From: Actinophytocola oryzae
GTDB lineage: Bacteria > Actinomycetota > Actinomycetes > Mycobacteriales > Pseudonocardiaceae
Reading direction: 5' to 3'
DNA length: 64,000 bases
Assembly (NCBI RefSeq): GCF_004364325.1
Contig: NZ_SOCP01000007.1
Location: 372,001-436,000 of the forward strand
Part shown: positions 27,907 through 43,562 of the stretch, one piece after another
Numbering within the stretch: position 1 is the stretch's first letter
How the letters are laid out: the number at the start of each line of letters is the position of its first letter
The notes under the pieces: model-generated
Database searches by the model: none
Seen by the model: only the letters and a program-made list of their open reading frames with translations
Told to the model about the DNA's origin: nothing
Translations under genes and position numbers: made by a program

Positions 27907-27910
<4 letters not shown>
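24755..27910 (+). CDS. NRPS module 1: C-A(Ser)-PCP
   Basis: The ATG at 24755 has GGTGGAG six bases upstream and gives 1051 residues. A condensation domain (residues 1-450) has an intact HHIVFDG. An adenylation domain (about 460-960) has TSGSTGRPKGVMVEHEG and NGKVDR. The carrier has SGGHSLRAV. Pocket residues read by alignment to GrsA are D, V, Y, H, F, S, L, V, D, K. This differs only at the third position from the EntF serine code DVWHFSLVDK, so L-serine is the predicted substrate. Having a C domain at the start of the first protein implies an acyl or aminoacyl donor from elsewhere, perhaps the divergent carrier protein. The stop overlaps the next gene. Confidence 0.93.
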
Positions 27911-34541
<6,631 letters not shown>

Positions 34542-34545
<4 letters not shown>

Positions 34546-37500
34546 GCGCGAACGTGGAAGACGTCTACGGCCTGTCGCCGATGCAGTTCGGCATGCTCTT
34601 CGACTCGCTGCGCGACGGGGAGGGCATCAGCCCGTACCAGGTGCAGATGGTCGAGGAGATCACCGGCCCGCTGGACGACCTGGCCTTCCTGGACGCCTGG
34701 CAGGCCCTGGTCGACCGGCACTCCGTCCTGCGCAGCGCGTTCCTGTGGGAGGAGGTGTCCACCCCGGTCCAGGTCGTGCAGCGCACCGCCGACCTGCCAC
34801 GGGAGGCGCTGGACTGGCGCGAGCACGACGCCGGGACCCAGGACACGATGCTGCGCCGGCTTCTGACCGACGACTGGCAGGAGGGTTTCGACCTGGCACG
34901 GCCGCCGCTGCTGCGGGTGCGGCTGGTCCGCACGGCCGACGAGGCACGCACGGTCGTGTGGTCGTTCCACCACCTCCTGCTCGACGGCTGGAGCATCCAG
35001 GTGCTCAAGAAGGAGCTGTTCGAGATCTACGAGGCCGCGCTGCGCGGCCGGGAACCGGGGCTCGCGCCCGCGACCCCGTACGTCCGGTACGCGACGTGGC
35101 TGCACGAGCAGCCCGCCGAGCCTGCCCGCGAGTTCTGGCGCGGGTACCTGCGCGGCATGAGCGAGCCGTCCGAGCTGCCGGTCCGGCACAGCGCACGACG
35201 CGGTGTGGACGAGCACGTGCTGGTCCTCGACCCCGAGCAGTCCCAGCGCGTGCGCGGGTTCGCCCGCGAGCAGCGGGTCACGGTCAACACGGTCGTGCAG
35301 GGGGTGTGGTCGGCACTGCTGTCGCGCTACACCGGCCGAGAGGACGTCCTCTACGGCGCCACGACGTCCGGGCGGTCCATCGAGCTGGCCGGGGTCGACG
35401 CGATGGTCGGGCTGTTCATCAACACCCTGCCCGTGCGGTCCCGTGTGGACGGCCGGGCGAGGGTCGCGGACTGGCTGCGGGACCTGCAGGTCGAGCAGAT
35501 CGAGCTGCGGCAGTGGGAACACACGAGCCTCGTCGAGGTGCGGGAGTGCGCCGAGATCCCGCACAGCAAGCCGCTGTTCCAGTCGATCCTCGTGTTCGAG
35601 AACTACCCGGACCTGGCCGGTGCCGACACCCTGGCGCTGCGGACCGTCGGGTGCGTCGAGCGCACCGGGTACCCGCTCACGGTCGTCGTGTCCGCCGGCG
35701 AGGTGGTGGACGTCAGGTTCGCCTACGACCGCGCGCTGTTCGACGCGGACACGATCTCGCGGCTGGCCGGGCACTTCGCCGCACTGCTGGCCGGTTTCGT
35801 GGCCGCCCCGGACGCGGCGCTGGCGGACGTGCCGATGCTGGGCGAGGACGAGCTGTCGCGGATGGTCGTCGAGTGGAACGACACCGCGGGGGAGTTCCCG
35901 AGTGGACGGACGATCCACGGTCTGCTCGCGGAGCAGGCATCGGATCGTCCCGCGGTGATCTGCGGCGACGTGGTGCTGTCCGGTGTGGAGCTGGAGGCAC
36001 GGGCCTGCCGCATGGCCCACCACCTGCGTGAGCGCGGGGTCGGGCCGGACGTGCTGGTCGCGGTGTTCCTGGACCGGTCGCCGGACCTGGTCGTCACACT
36101 GCTGGCGATCATGAAGGCCGGTGGCGCGTGGGTGCCGATGGATCCCGACTACCCGGCCGACCGCCTCGCCTACCTGGTCGAGGACACGGCCGCGCCACTG
36201 GTGGTCACGCAGCAGAGCCTCGCCGACCGCCTGCCCGCGGGAGCCGCGAAGGTCCTCGTCGACGAGGAGTGGCCCGCCATCGCGGCGCACCCCGCCACCG
36301 AGCCCGAGCCACTCGCCGGGCCGCACGACCTCGCATACGTGATCTACACGTCCGGTTCGACCGGCAAACCGAAGGGCGTGATGATCGAGCACGAGGGTGT
36401 CGTCAACTATCTCCACTGGTGCGCCCGGAACTACCCGCCTTCGGGGAAGATCGGCACGCTGCTGTACTCGCCGGTCGCGTTCGACCTGACCGTCACGGCG
36501 CTGTTCCTGCCGCTGCTGCAGGGACTGCCGATCGTGATCCCCGTGCCGCAACCGGGGGAGTCGGCGTTCAGCGCCGCCACCGAGGTGCTGCTGTCCGGTG
36601 CACACGTGAGCTTCCTCAAGCTCACGCCGTCACACGCCGAGCTGCTCGTCACCTCCGCCGAAGCCGCCGACGTCACCCTCGACGTGCGGACGATGGTCCT
36701 GGGCGGGGAAGAGCTGACGGCCGACCTCGCCCGCCGGATCCTCGCGGTGTGCGAGCAGGAAACGGTGATCTACAACGAGTACGGCGCGACCGAGTGCTCG
36801 GTCGCGAACGTCATGTCCGCCACCAGCCAGGTCGCCGACGGCGCCACCGGTGGGGTGGATGTCGGCGGCCCCATCACGAACACGACCGCCTACATCGTGG
36901 ACGGGCACAACCGGCCGGTGCCGGTCGGTGTGGCGGGGGAGGCGTTGCTGGGTGGGATCTGTGTGGCCCGCGGTTACCTCAACCGGGAGGAGCTGACGGC
37001 GACACGGTTCGTGGAGCTGGACCTGGGTGACGGTCCACAAAGGCTGTACCGCACGGGTGACCTGTGTCGTTGGCTGCCCGGCGGCGAGATGGAGTTCATC
37101 GGCCGCATCGACAACCAGGTCAAGCTGCGGGGCTACCGCATCGAACTGGGCGAGATCGAGGCGACGTTCATCGACCACCCCGCCATCACGGCCGCCGCGG
37201 TCGTGGTGCGTGAGGACACCCCGGGCGTGAAACGCCTGGTCGCCTACCTCGTCGGCACGGGTATCCCCGACGTGGACGAGCTGAAGGCCCACGCGGCACG
37301 CACGCTGCCCGCCTACATGGTGCCCAACGCGTTCGTCACCCTCGGCACGCTTCCGTTGACCCCCAACGGAAAGGTCGACCGCGCCGCACTGCCCGCGCCG
37401 GCAACCGAGGTGACGCACACCCCGCCGAGCACCCCCACCGAACAGGTCGTCGCCTGCGCCTGGCAGGACCTCCTCGGCCTGCCCACGGTCGGCGTCCACG

Positions 37501-38450
37501 ACAACTTCTTCGACCTGGGCGGCCATTCCCTGCTCGCGATCAAGCTCGTGACGCGCCTCGGCCGCGCGGGCCGACCCACGACGCTGCGGCAGGTCATGGC
37601 AAACCCGACCATCCACGAACTCGCCGCCGCCCTCGACCGGACCGGCGACGAGCACGGCGGCCTGGTGACCGAGGTACGACCGACCCGGCCCACCGACGCC
37701 GAACCGCCCACGTTGTTCTGCGTCCACCCCGGCGGCGGCCAGGTCCACTCGTACCAGAAACTCGCCGACGCGCTGCGTGGCCGCTACCGCCTCCTGGGCG
37801 TGCAGGCCGCCGGACTCGCCGAGGGAGAGCAGGCCATCGACGACGTGCGTGCCATGGCCGAGCGCTACTGGAAGGAGATCGCGAACGTCGCGCCCGTGGG
37901 GCCCTACCGGCTGCTCGGCTGGTCCGCGGGCGCGGTCATCCTCCACGAGATGGCCGCCATGCACCCCGACCAGGTCGAGGCCGCCTACCTGCTCGAGCCC
38001 GCCGTCACCGGACCCGACCGCGAGGCCCGGTTCGAGGCCCTCGTGGCGACGTTCGGCCGGGCCGAGTCGCTGTGGCGGCGCGGCCAGACCGAGACAGGCA
38101 CGGCACGCGCCACCACCGAACGGGAGCTGAGATCACTCGCCGGCCCGATGAACATCCCCGTCGAGTCGGTGAACCTCGACGAATGGCTGCCGTTCACGGT
38201 GCTGCGCGCGGAATCCCGAGCCCTGGGCACCTATCGCGCGCCGGTGTCGACGGCACCGGCGACGCTGGTCGTGAGCGACGAGATCCACCGCGACGGGCAG
38301 GAACTCCTGCCCTCCGGTGACCGCGGCGAGTACCTCGCCCACTGGCACGGTCTCTACCCCGGAGGACTGCGGATCGTCGAGATGCCCGGCGGGCACTACG
38401 ACATGATCGGCACCACCGGTGTGTCCACAGTGGCCAGTGCCATCGAGTGA
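34542..38450 (+). CDS. NRPS module 4: C-A-PCP-TE (termination)
   Basis: The protein has 1302 residues and its start overlaps the previous stop. The C domain begins with YGLSPMQFGMLFDSL, the pattern of D-donor/L-acceptor (DCL) domains, as expected right after an epimerisation domain; HHLLLDG is intact. The A domain carries TSGSTGKPKGVMIEHEG and the same pocket as module 2 (D, L, T, K, V, G, E, V, A, K). The carrier has LGGHSLLAIK. The C-terminal type I thioesterase has FCVHPGGGQVHSYQKLAD, LLGWSAGAVILHEMA (catalytic Ser) and MPGGHYDMIG (catalytic His), so it should release or cyclise the peptide. The stop is followed by the glutamate-mutase genes, probably in the same operon. Confidence 0.93.
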
Positions 38451-38554
38451 TGGCGGAAATGACCGGCGACCGGTGGTCAGAAATCCCTGCCGGGCAACCG
38501 TTCCACCGCCGCATGCTGAACATGACCAATGAGCAGGCAGAAAGGCCGGAGAAA

Positions 38555-39010
38555 ATGGCGCACGGCTTAGTGGAGAAACGACCGAAGCCCTGTGCGGTCC
38601 TCGCGGGCACACCGTCGGACTCCCACACCTGGAACCTGCTGTTCGTCCAGCTGCTGCTGGAGGAGAACGGCTGGGACGTACACAACCTCGGCGCGTGCGT
38701 GCAGCCCACGATGCTCGTGGACGAGTCACTGCGCGCGAAACCGGACCTCGTCGTGATCAGCACGGTCAACGGGCACGGCGCCCAGGACGCCCGCCAGGTG
38801 ATCGCGGCACTACGTGCCGAGCCCGCGCTGGCGCAGGTGCCGGTCTCACTCGGCGGCAAGCTGTGCGTCAGCGAGGACCGGGCCCGCGACGCGGTACCCG
38901 GCCTGCTGGCCGCCGGCTTCGACGCCGTGCTCGTCGGCGACACCGCCGTCCCCGACTTCCAGGAGCTGCTCGCCCGCGTGGCGGCAGCCCGGTACGCGAG
39001 GCGGCCATGA
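38555..39010 (+). CDS. Glutamate mutase (methylaspartate mutase) small, B12-binding subunit
   Basis: I chose the ATG at 38555 with GGAG just upstream (151 residues), near the usual size of about 137; in-frame starts further left exist. It is a cobalamin-binding Rossmann-like domain: VLAGTPSDSHTWN contains the DxH that supplies the cobalt-coordinating His, although the usual following G is N here, and SLGGKLCVSE is the GG loop. Together with the next gene it should interconvert L-glutamate and (2S,3S)-3-methylaspartate. Codon 5 is TTA (38567-38569), so translation may depend on the rare leucyl tRNA. The gene follows the NRPS thioesterase by about 100 bases, pointing to 3-methylaspartate supply for the peptide. 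Confidence 0.9.
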   Translation: MAHGLVEKRPKPCAVLAGTPSDSHTWNLLFVQLLLEENGWDVHNLGACVQPTMLVDESLRAKPDLVVISTVNGHGAQDARQVIAALRAEPALAQVPVSLGGKLCVSEDRARDAVPGLLAAGFDAVLVGDTAVPDFQELLARVAAARYARRP

Positions 39011-40278
39011 ACACCGACGGCACCTTCCACACCTTCATGGCCAGGGCCGCGCGGGCGGGAGAGCTGGTCGTCCAGCCCCGCATGGGCTTCGGCACCGTCG
39101 GCCGGATGCGTGCCGGGCTCCTCGCCACCAGGGACGCGGGCCCACGCACCATCGGCACCCTCACCCTCGACAGCTACACCCGGATCGGCGACTTCGCCGC
39201 CGCTGCCCGCGCCATCCACGCGGGCGACGAGCTGAACGGCTACCCGATCGTGAACCTGGGCCCCCAGGTCACGAAGGAGATGCTCGACGGAGTGCGAACC
39301 CCCGCCTTCCCCGTGCAGGTGCGCCACGGCTCCGCCACACCCGGCCCGATCATCGACGCGCTCGTGGCCGCGGGCCTCGACGCCACCGAGGGCGGCCCCA
39401 TCTCCTACTGCCTGCCCTACGGCCGCACCCCCGTGAACCGGTCGGTCGCGGCGTGGCGGGAGGCAACGCGGCGGTTCGCCGAGCTGGCCTCCACCGGAGC
39501 CACACCGCACCTGGAGAGCTTCGGCGGGTGCATGCTGGGCCAGCTGTGCCCGCCGTCGCTGCTGGTCGCGATCTCCGTCCTCGAGGGGATGTTCTTCGCC
39601 CAGAACGGCATCACGAGCGTCTCATTGAGCTACGCACAGCAGACGCACCCCGGCCAGGACGAGGAGGCCGTGCGCGCACTGCACGACATCGCCGCCGACC
39701 TGCTGCCGGGCATCTCCTGGCACGTCGTGATCTACGCGTACATGGGCCTCTACCCGGCCACACGCCGCGGCTCGCTGGAGCTGCTGGCCGCGGCCGCCCG
39801 GCTCGCCAGGCGCGGCGGCGCGACCCGCCTGATCGTGAAGACCCCGGCGGAGTCCAGCCAGATCCCGTCCATCGAGGACAACGTGACCGCCCTGCGCGTC
39901 GCCGCGGCCGCCGCGGCCGCCGTCACGCGCTCCGCGACCGAGCCCGAGTGCACGGGCATCGAGGCCGAGGCCCGCCAGATCATCACCAGGGTCCTCGACC
40001 TGCACGACGACATCGGCCGCGCCCTGACCGCCGCGTGCGCACTCGGCTTCCTCGACGTGCCGTACTGCCTGCACCCCGACAACGGCGGCCGGACCAGGAG
40101 CTACATCGCCGGCGACGGCCACCTGCGGTGGGCCGCGACCGGCACCCTGCCCGTCCTGGAACCAACCGGCCGGACCGGCTCGCACCGGATGACCTCCGCC
40201 GAACTGCTGCGGTCCCTGTCCTACGTCAGGAACCGCTACGACGCCACAGCCGGACGACAGAAGGAACCGCTCTCATGA
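39007..40278 (+). CDS. Glutamate mutase (methylaspartate mutase) large (epsilon) subunit
   Basis: The 423-residue protein overlaps the small-subunit stop. Family features are the N-terminal VQPRMGFGTVGRMRAGL, TIGTLTLDSYTRIGDFAAAA, the substrate-barrel segments VQVRHGSATPGPIIDALVAA and EGGPISYCLPYGR, and the cobalamin-interface region FGGCMLGQLCPPSLLVAISV. Known family members are about 480 residues, so this one is on the short side but spans the barrel. It catalyses the adenosylcobalamin radical rearrangement of glutamate. Similar gene pairs supply 3-methylaspartate for lipopeptides such as friulimicin. Here the likely consumers are the A domains of modules 2 and 4, possibly after amidation by the next enzyme. 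Confidence 0.92.
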   Translation: MNTDGTFHTFMARAARAGELVVQPRMGFGTVGRMRAGLLATRDAGPRTIGTLTLDSYTRIGDFAAAARAIHAGDELNGYPIVNLGPQVTKEMLDGVRTPAFPVQVRHGSATPGPIIDALVAAGLDATEGGPISYCLPYGRTPVNRSVAAWREATRRFAELASTGATPHLESFGGCMLGQLCPPSLLVAISVLEGMFFAQNGITSVSLSYAQQTHPGQDEEAVRALHDIAADLLPGISWHVVIYAYMGLYPATRRGSLELLAAAARLARRGGATRLIVKTPAESSQIPSIEDNVTALRVAAAAAAAVTRSATEPECTGIEAEARQIITRVLDLHDDIGRALTAACALGFLDVPYCLHPDNGGRTRSYIAGDGHLRWAATGTLPVLEPTGRTGSHRMTSAELLRSLSYVRNRYDATAGRQKEPLS

Positions 40279-41285
40279 CCACACAACTGATCCGACCCGA
40301 GACCACCGGTTCGTCCACGGCCACCGTGGTGCCGGGCCCGCGCGAACACCTGATGTCGCCCAGGACCCAGGCCGTCCTGAGGATCCAGCAGGCACTGGTG
40401 GCAGGCGCACGCGAGCTGATGGCCACCGAGGGCGCCGTCGAGCTGTTCCAGCCGCTGATCGGCCCGGTCACCGACCCGGGCGCACGCGGCGCGAAGCAGG
40501 TCGACGTCGACTACTACGGGCACAAGTACAAGCTGATGGCGAGCGCCATCCTGTACAAGCAGGCCTCGCTCGTCGCGTTCGACAAGATCTTCCTCATCGC
40601 GCCGAACGTGCGCCTCGAGCCGCTCGAGACCAGCGCGACCCACCGCCACCTCACCGAGTTCCACCAGATCGACGTGGAGCTGGCCGGCGCGTCCCGCGAG
40701 GACGCGATCGCGCTCGTGGAACGCCTGGTGCGGCACATGGTGCGCAAGGCAGTCGAGACACAGGGCGACGCACTGCGCTCGATCGGCCGCGACACCGACG
40801 TGCTGTCGTCGTTCGTCGAGCAGCCGTTCGACGTCCTCACCCACGGCGAGGTCCTCGGCCGTCTCGGCCACGCGCACCCCGGCACGGAGATCGAGTGGGA
40901 GGCCGAGGAGCACATCTCCGGCCAGGCCTCGCGGCCGTTCTTCATCGTGGACTACCCGAAGGGCTCCCGCGGCTTCTACGACAAGGAGGACCCGGCGCGG
41001 CCCTCGACCCTGATGAGCTTCGACCTCATCGCACCCGAGTCCTGCGGTGAGATCTGCAGCGGCGGCGAGCGGGAGGCCGACTACGCGCGGATCGTCACCC
41101 GCATGCGGGAGACCGGCGAGAACCCGGCCAAGTACCGCTGGTACCTCGACGTGGTGCGCCAGGGCATCCCGGGCAGTGCCGGCTTCGGCATCGGCCTGGA
41201 GCGGCTGACCCGCTGGGTCGCGGGCCTCGACTCGGTGTGGCAGGCCAACGCCTTCCCGAAGCTGCCGGGGGTGGTGTCACCATGA
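40275..41285 (+). CDS. Asparagine synthetase related to Asn/Asp-tRNA synthetase (class II core without anticodon domain)
   Basis: The 336-residue protein overlaps its neighbours on both sides. It is a class II aminoacyl-tRNA-synthetase catalytic core of the AspRS/AsnRS type. Motif 2 appears in VRLEPLETSATHRHLTEFHQ and motif 3 in GFGIGLERLTRWVAGL, with LIAPESCGEICSGGERE in the substrate-binding part. An N-terminal OB-fold anticodon-binding domain is absent. This is the build of the archaeal asparagine synthetase (AS-AR) that makes Asn from Asp via aspartyl-adenylate. In this operon it most simply amidates aspartate or 3-methylaspartate to the corresponding asparagine, matching the Asn-like codes of modules 2 and 4. 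Amide formation with another amine is an alternative. Confidence 0.82.
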   Translation: MTTQLIRPETTGSSTATVVPGPREHLMSPRTQAVLRIQQALVAGARELMATEGAVELFQPLIGPVTDPGARGAKQVDVDYYGHKYKLMASAILYKQASLVAFDKIFLIAPNVRLEPLETSATHRHLTEFHQIDVELAGASREDAIALVERLVRHMVRKAVETQGDALRSIGRDTDVLSSFVEQPFDVLTHGEVLGRLGHAHPGTEIEWEAEEHISGQASRPFFIVDYPKGSRGFYDKEDPARPSTLMSFDLIAPESCGEICSGGEREADYARIVTRMRETGENPAKYRWYLDVVRQGIPGSAGFGIGLERLTRWVAGLDSVWQANAFPKLPGVVSP

Positions 41286-42532
41286 ACCCACTGAAGGCAC
41301 ACGGTTTCCCGGAAGCCGACGTGCGGCGGCGAGCACGCGAGGGTGCGGCGGCGATCTTCCCGGACCTGTCGGAGTACGGCTCCGCCGTGTTCGGGGCCGA
41401 GGGCTCCGCACCCTGCGACGGGATCGACGCGCTGCGCCTGGTGCCGCCGGTGTTCATGCCGAGGCGCCTGGAGAAGCTGATCGAGCTGGGCCGGGAACCG
41501 CTGTACGAGGACGTCTCGTTGGCAACGTCCGTCGGCGGCTTCGACTCGCCGATGCCGCTGTACCTGTCCGCGCTCGGCTCGACGAGCGTGGCCGCCGCGG
41601 GCACCGCGCTCGCGGCACAGGCGGGCAGGCTCGGCCTGCCGATGGTGATCGGCGAGAACGTGGCGCCGGTCAACGGGTTCCGCGCGGGCGGCGAGCACCG
41701 CGCGCTGCTGGCCCGCATCACCGCCTACGCCGACGCGAACACCACGGGCACCGGCGGTGTCGTGGTCCAGCAGAGCACGGAGGACGCCAACGCGGAGGTG
41801 TGGAACAACGTCTACACCGACCCCGCGGTCCGCGACCTGATGGAGTCCGGGCGGCTGGCGTTCGAGCTGAAGGTCGGCCAGGGCGCCAAACCGGGTCTCG
41901 GCGGCCTGACGATGGTGGACGAGCACACCGCGGCACGGCTGGAGGAGCAGTACGCGCTGCAGCGCATGGGCGACGGGCAGGTGCTGCGTGCGAGCAGCCC
42001 CGGCACGTTCATCGGCGAGATCCTGCGCCAGCAGGTGCACCTCATGCGCAACAACTACCCACGCGCGAAGTGCTGGGTGAAGCTGCCGCCCGCCCGCGAC
42101 GTCGCCGAGGCCGCCGAGATCGCGTGGGAGGCGGGCGCCGACGCGGTGACCGTCGACGGCGCGGAGGGCGGCACCGGCTGGGCGCCGACCGTGTTCGTCG
42201 ACCAGGTCGGGCTGCCGCTGTCCGAGTGCCTGCGCCGCATCGGCAGGCCCGAGGGCACGCTCCTGGCGAGCGGCCGCGTCCACGACGGTGCCCGCGCGGT
42301 GAAGGTGCTCGCACTGGGCGCACGCGCGGTCGGCATCGGCCGCGCCGCCCTGATCTCGGTCGACGAGGACCCCGAGCAGGGCCTGGTCCGGTTCGCCGAG
42401 TCGCTCGCGTGCGAGATGCGGATGCTGGTCAGCGCCCTGGGCAAGTACGCGGCGGACGAACCGGGCCCCGAGGACCTGTGGGACCCGGCCGAGGCCGTCG
42501 CCGTCCACACCGAGGGAAAGGTCCTCGCGTGA
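41282..42532 (+). CDS. Free-standing glutamate-synthase FMN domain protein
   Basis: This 416-residue protein corresponds to the central FMN barrel of glutamate synthase large subunit (PF01645 type). It has PMPLYLSALGSTSVAAAGTA, the long helix region, LKVGQGAKPGLGGLTMVDEH, AGADAVTVDGAEGGTGWAPT and GARAVGIGRAALIS. The glutaminase and GXGXG domains of GltB are not present. The canonical iron-sulfur cysteine cluster is not obvious, so electron transfer would differ. Full overlap with the AsnRS-like and SbnA genes ties it to amino-acid supply for the peptide. Provision of glutamate for SbnA or for glutamate mutase is plausible but unproven. Confidence 0.82.
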   Translation: MNPLKAHGFPEADVRRRAREGAAAIFPDLSEYGSAVFGAEGSAPCDGIDALRLVPPVFMPRRLEKLIELGREPLYEDVSLATSVGGFDSPMPLYLSALGSTSVAAAGTALAAQAGRLGLPMVIGENVAPVNGFRAGGEHRALLARITAYADANTTGTGGVVVQQSTEDANAEVWNNVYTDPAVRDLMESGRLAFELKVGQGAKPGLGGLTMVDEHTAARLEEQYALQRMGDGQVLRASSPGTFIGEILRQQVHLMRNNYPRAKCWVKLPPARDVAEAAEIAWEAGADAVTVDGAEGGTGWAPTVFVDQVGLPLSECLRRIGRPEGTLLASGRVHDGARAVKVLALGARAVGIGRAALISVDEDPEQGLVRFAESLACEMRMLVSALGKYAADEPGPEDLWDPAEAVAVHTEGKVLA

Positions 42533-43512
42533 TCCACGCCAACGCCATGGACGTCGTCACCGACGACGTGTTCGTCGCACTGCCGTACCTGTCCCGGCAC
42601 GCCGACGTCTTCCTCAAGGTCGAGGGGCTCAACCCGGCGGGCTCGATCAAGCTGAAGACGGCGGTCGGGCTCGTCGAGGACGCCGAGCGCCGAGGTGTGC
42701 TGTCCGTCGGCGTGCCGCTCATCGAGTCGTCGTCGGGCAACCTCGGGGTCGCGCTGAGCTGCATCTGCGCGGCCAAGGGGTACGACTTCACCTGTGTGGT
42801 CGACCCCAACACCTCCGAGTCGTCCATCGCACACATGCGTGCCCTGGGCACGGAGGTCGTGGTGGTGCGCAAGCCCGACACCAACGGCGGCTACCTCAAC
42901 ACCCGCATCGACTACATCAGGGAGCAGCTGCGCCGCAGACCGGAGATGGTGTGGCTCAACCAGTACGCCAACCCGGCCAACCCAGCCGCCCACCACGACC
43001 GGACGGCGAGGAGCCTGCTCGACGGGTTGCAGCACATCGACCACCTCTTCGTCGGCGCGGGCTCGACCGGCACGTTCGTCGGCTGCGCCACCTACCTGCG
43101 GGAACACTCGCCCCACACCCGGATCATCGCGGTGGACTCGGTGGGCTCGGTGACGTTCGGCACCGCGTCCGGTCCCCGCCGCATCCCGGGCCTCGGCGCG
43201 AGCCGCCGCCCGGAGCTGTGCAGGCCCGCGCTCGCGCACGAGGTCGTGCACGTGGCCGAACGCGACGCGATCCGTGAATGCCGCCGCATCGCCCGCAACA
43301 CGGGCCTGCTGGTCGGCGGCTCGACCGGTTCGGTCCTGGCGGCGATCACCGCCTACGAGGACCGCTTCCGCGGCGGAAGGCCCCGCGTGGCGGCCATTTC
43401 CCCGGACCTGGGCGACCGCTACCTGCGCACCGTCTACGACGACAACTGGGTGCGCGCCCACTTCGGTGAGATCGGGACCGAGGACCCCCTGGTCGCCACC
43501 GCCGAGCGGTGA
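42529..43512 (+). CDS. sbnA: SbnA-like PLP enzyme for 2,3-diaminopropionate synthesis
   Basis: A GTG at 42529 overlapping the previous TGA gives 327 residues. It is a fold-type II PLP enzyme of the cysteine-synthase family: EGLNPAGSIKLKTAVGLVED (PLP lysine), IESSSGNLGVALSCICAAKG and FVGAGSTGTFVGCATYL (phosphate-binding loops). In the staphyloferrin pathway, SbnA joins O-phosphoserine with glutamate to give N-(1-amino-1-carboxyethyl)-glutamate, which SbnB oxidatively splits to 2,3-diaminopropionate. The SbnB partner is at 46055, divergent from the exporter. Plain cysteine synthase is less likely given the SbnB partner and the NRPS context. A strong terminator follows the stop. Confidence 0.88.
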   Translation: MIHANAMDVVTDDVFVALPYLSRHADVFLKVEGLNPAGSIKLKTAVGLVEDAERRGVLSVGVPLIESSSGNLGVALSCICAAKGYDFTCVVDPNTSESSIAHMRALGTEVVVVRKPDTNGGYLNTRIDYIREQLRRRPEMVWLNQYANPANPAAHHDRTARSLLDGLQHIDHLFVGAGSTGTFVGCATYLREHSPHTRIIAVDSVGSVTFGTASGPRRIPGLGASRRPELCRPALAHEVVHVAERDAIRECRRIARNTGLLVGGSTGSVLAAITAYEDRFRGGRPRVAAISPDLGDRYLRTVYDDNWVRAHFGEIGTEDPLVATAER

Positions 43513-43513
43513 C

Positions 43514-43555
43514 GCCTCTCGCCGTGCCCCGAGTCCCCGGGGCACGGCGAGAGGC
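43514..43555. terminator. Bidirectional hairpin terminator closing the NRPS operon
   Basis: An 18-bp perfect stem (43514-43531 pairing with 43538-43555) around the loop AGTCCC lies directly between the sbnA stop and the stop of the leftward regulator gene. Its symmetry suits termination in both directions. Confidence 0.85.
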
Positions 43556-43562
43556 ACCGGGC

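Noticed and set aside
42529-43512. Plain cysteine synthase
   Set aside because: The PLP motifs fit the whole family, but the presence of an SbnB-type partner at 46055 and the NRPS setting favour the diaminopropionate enzyme.
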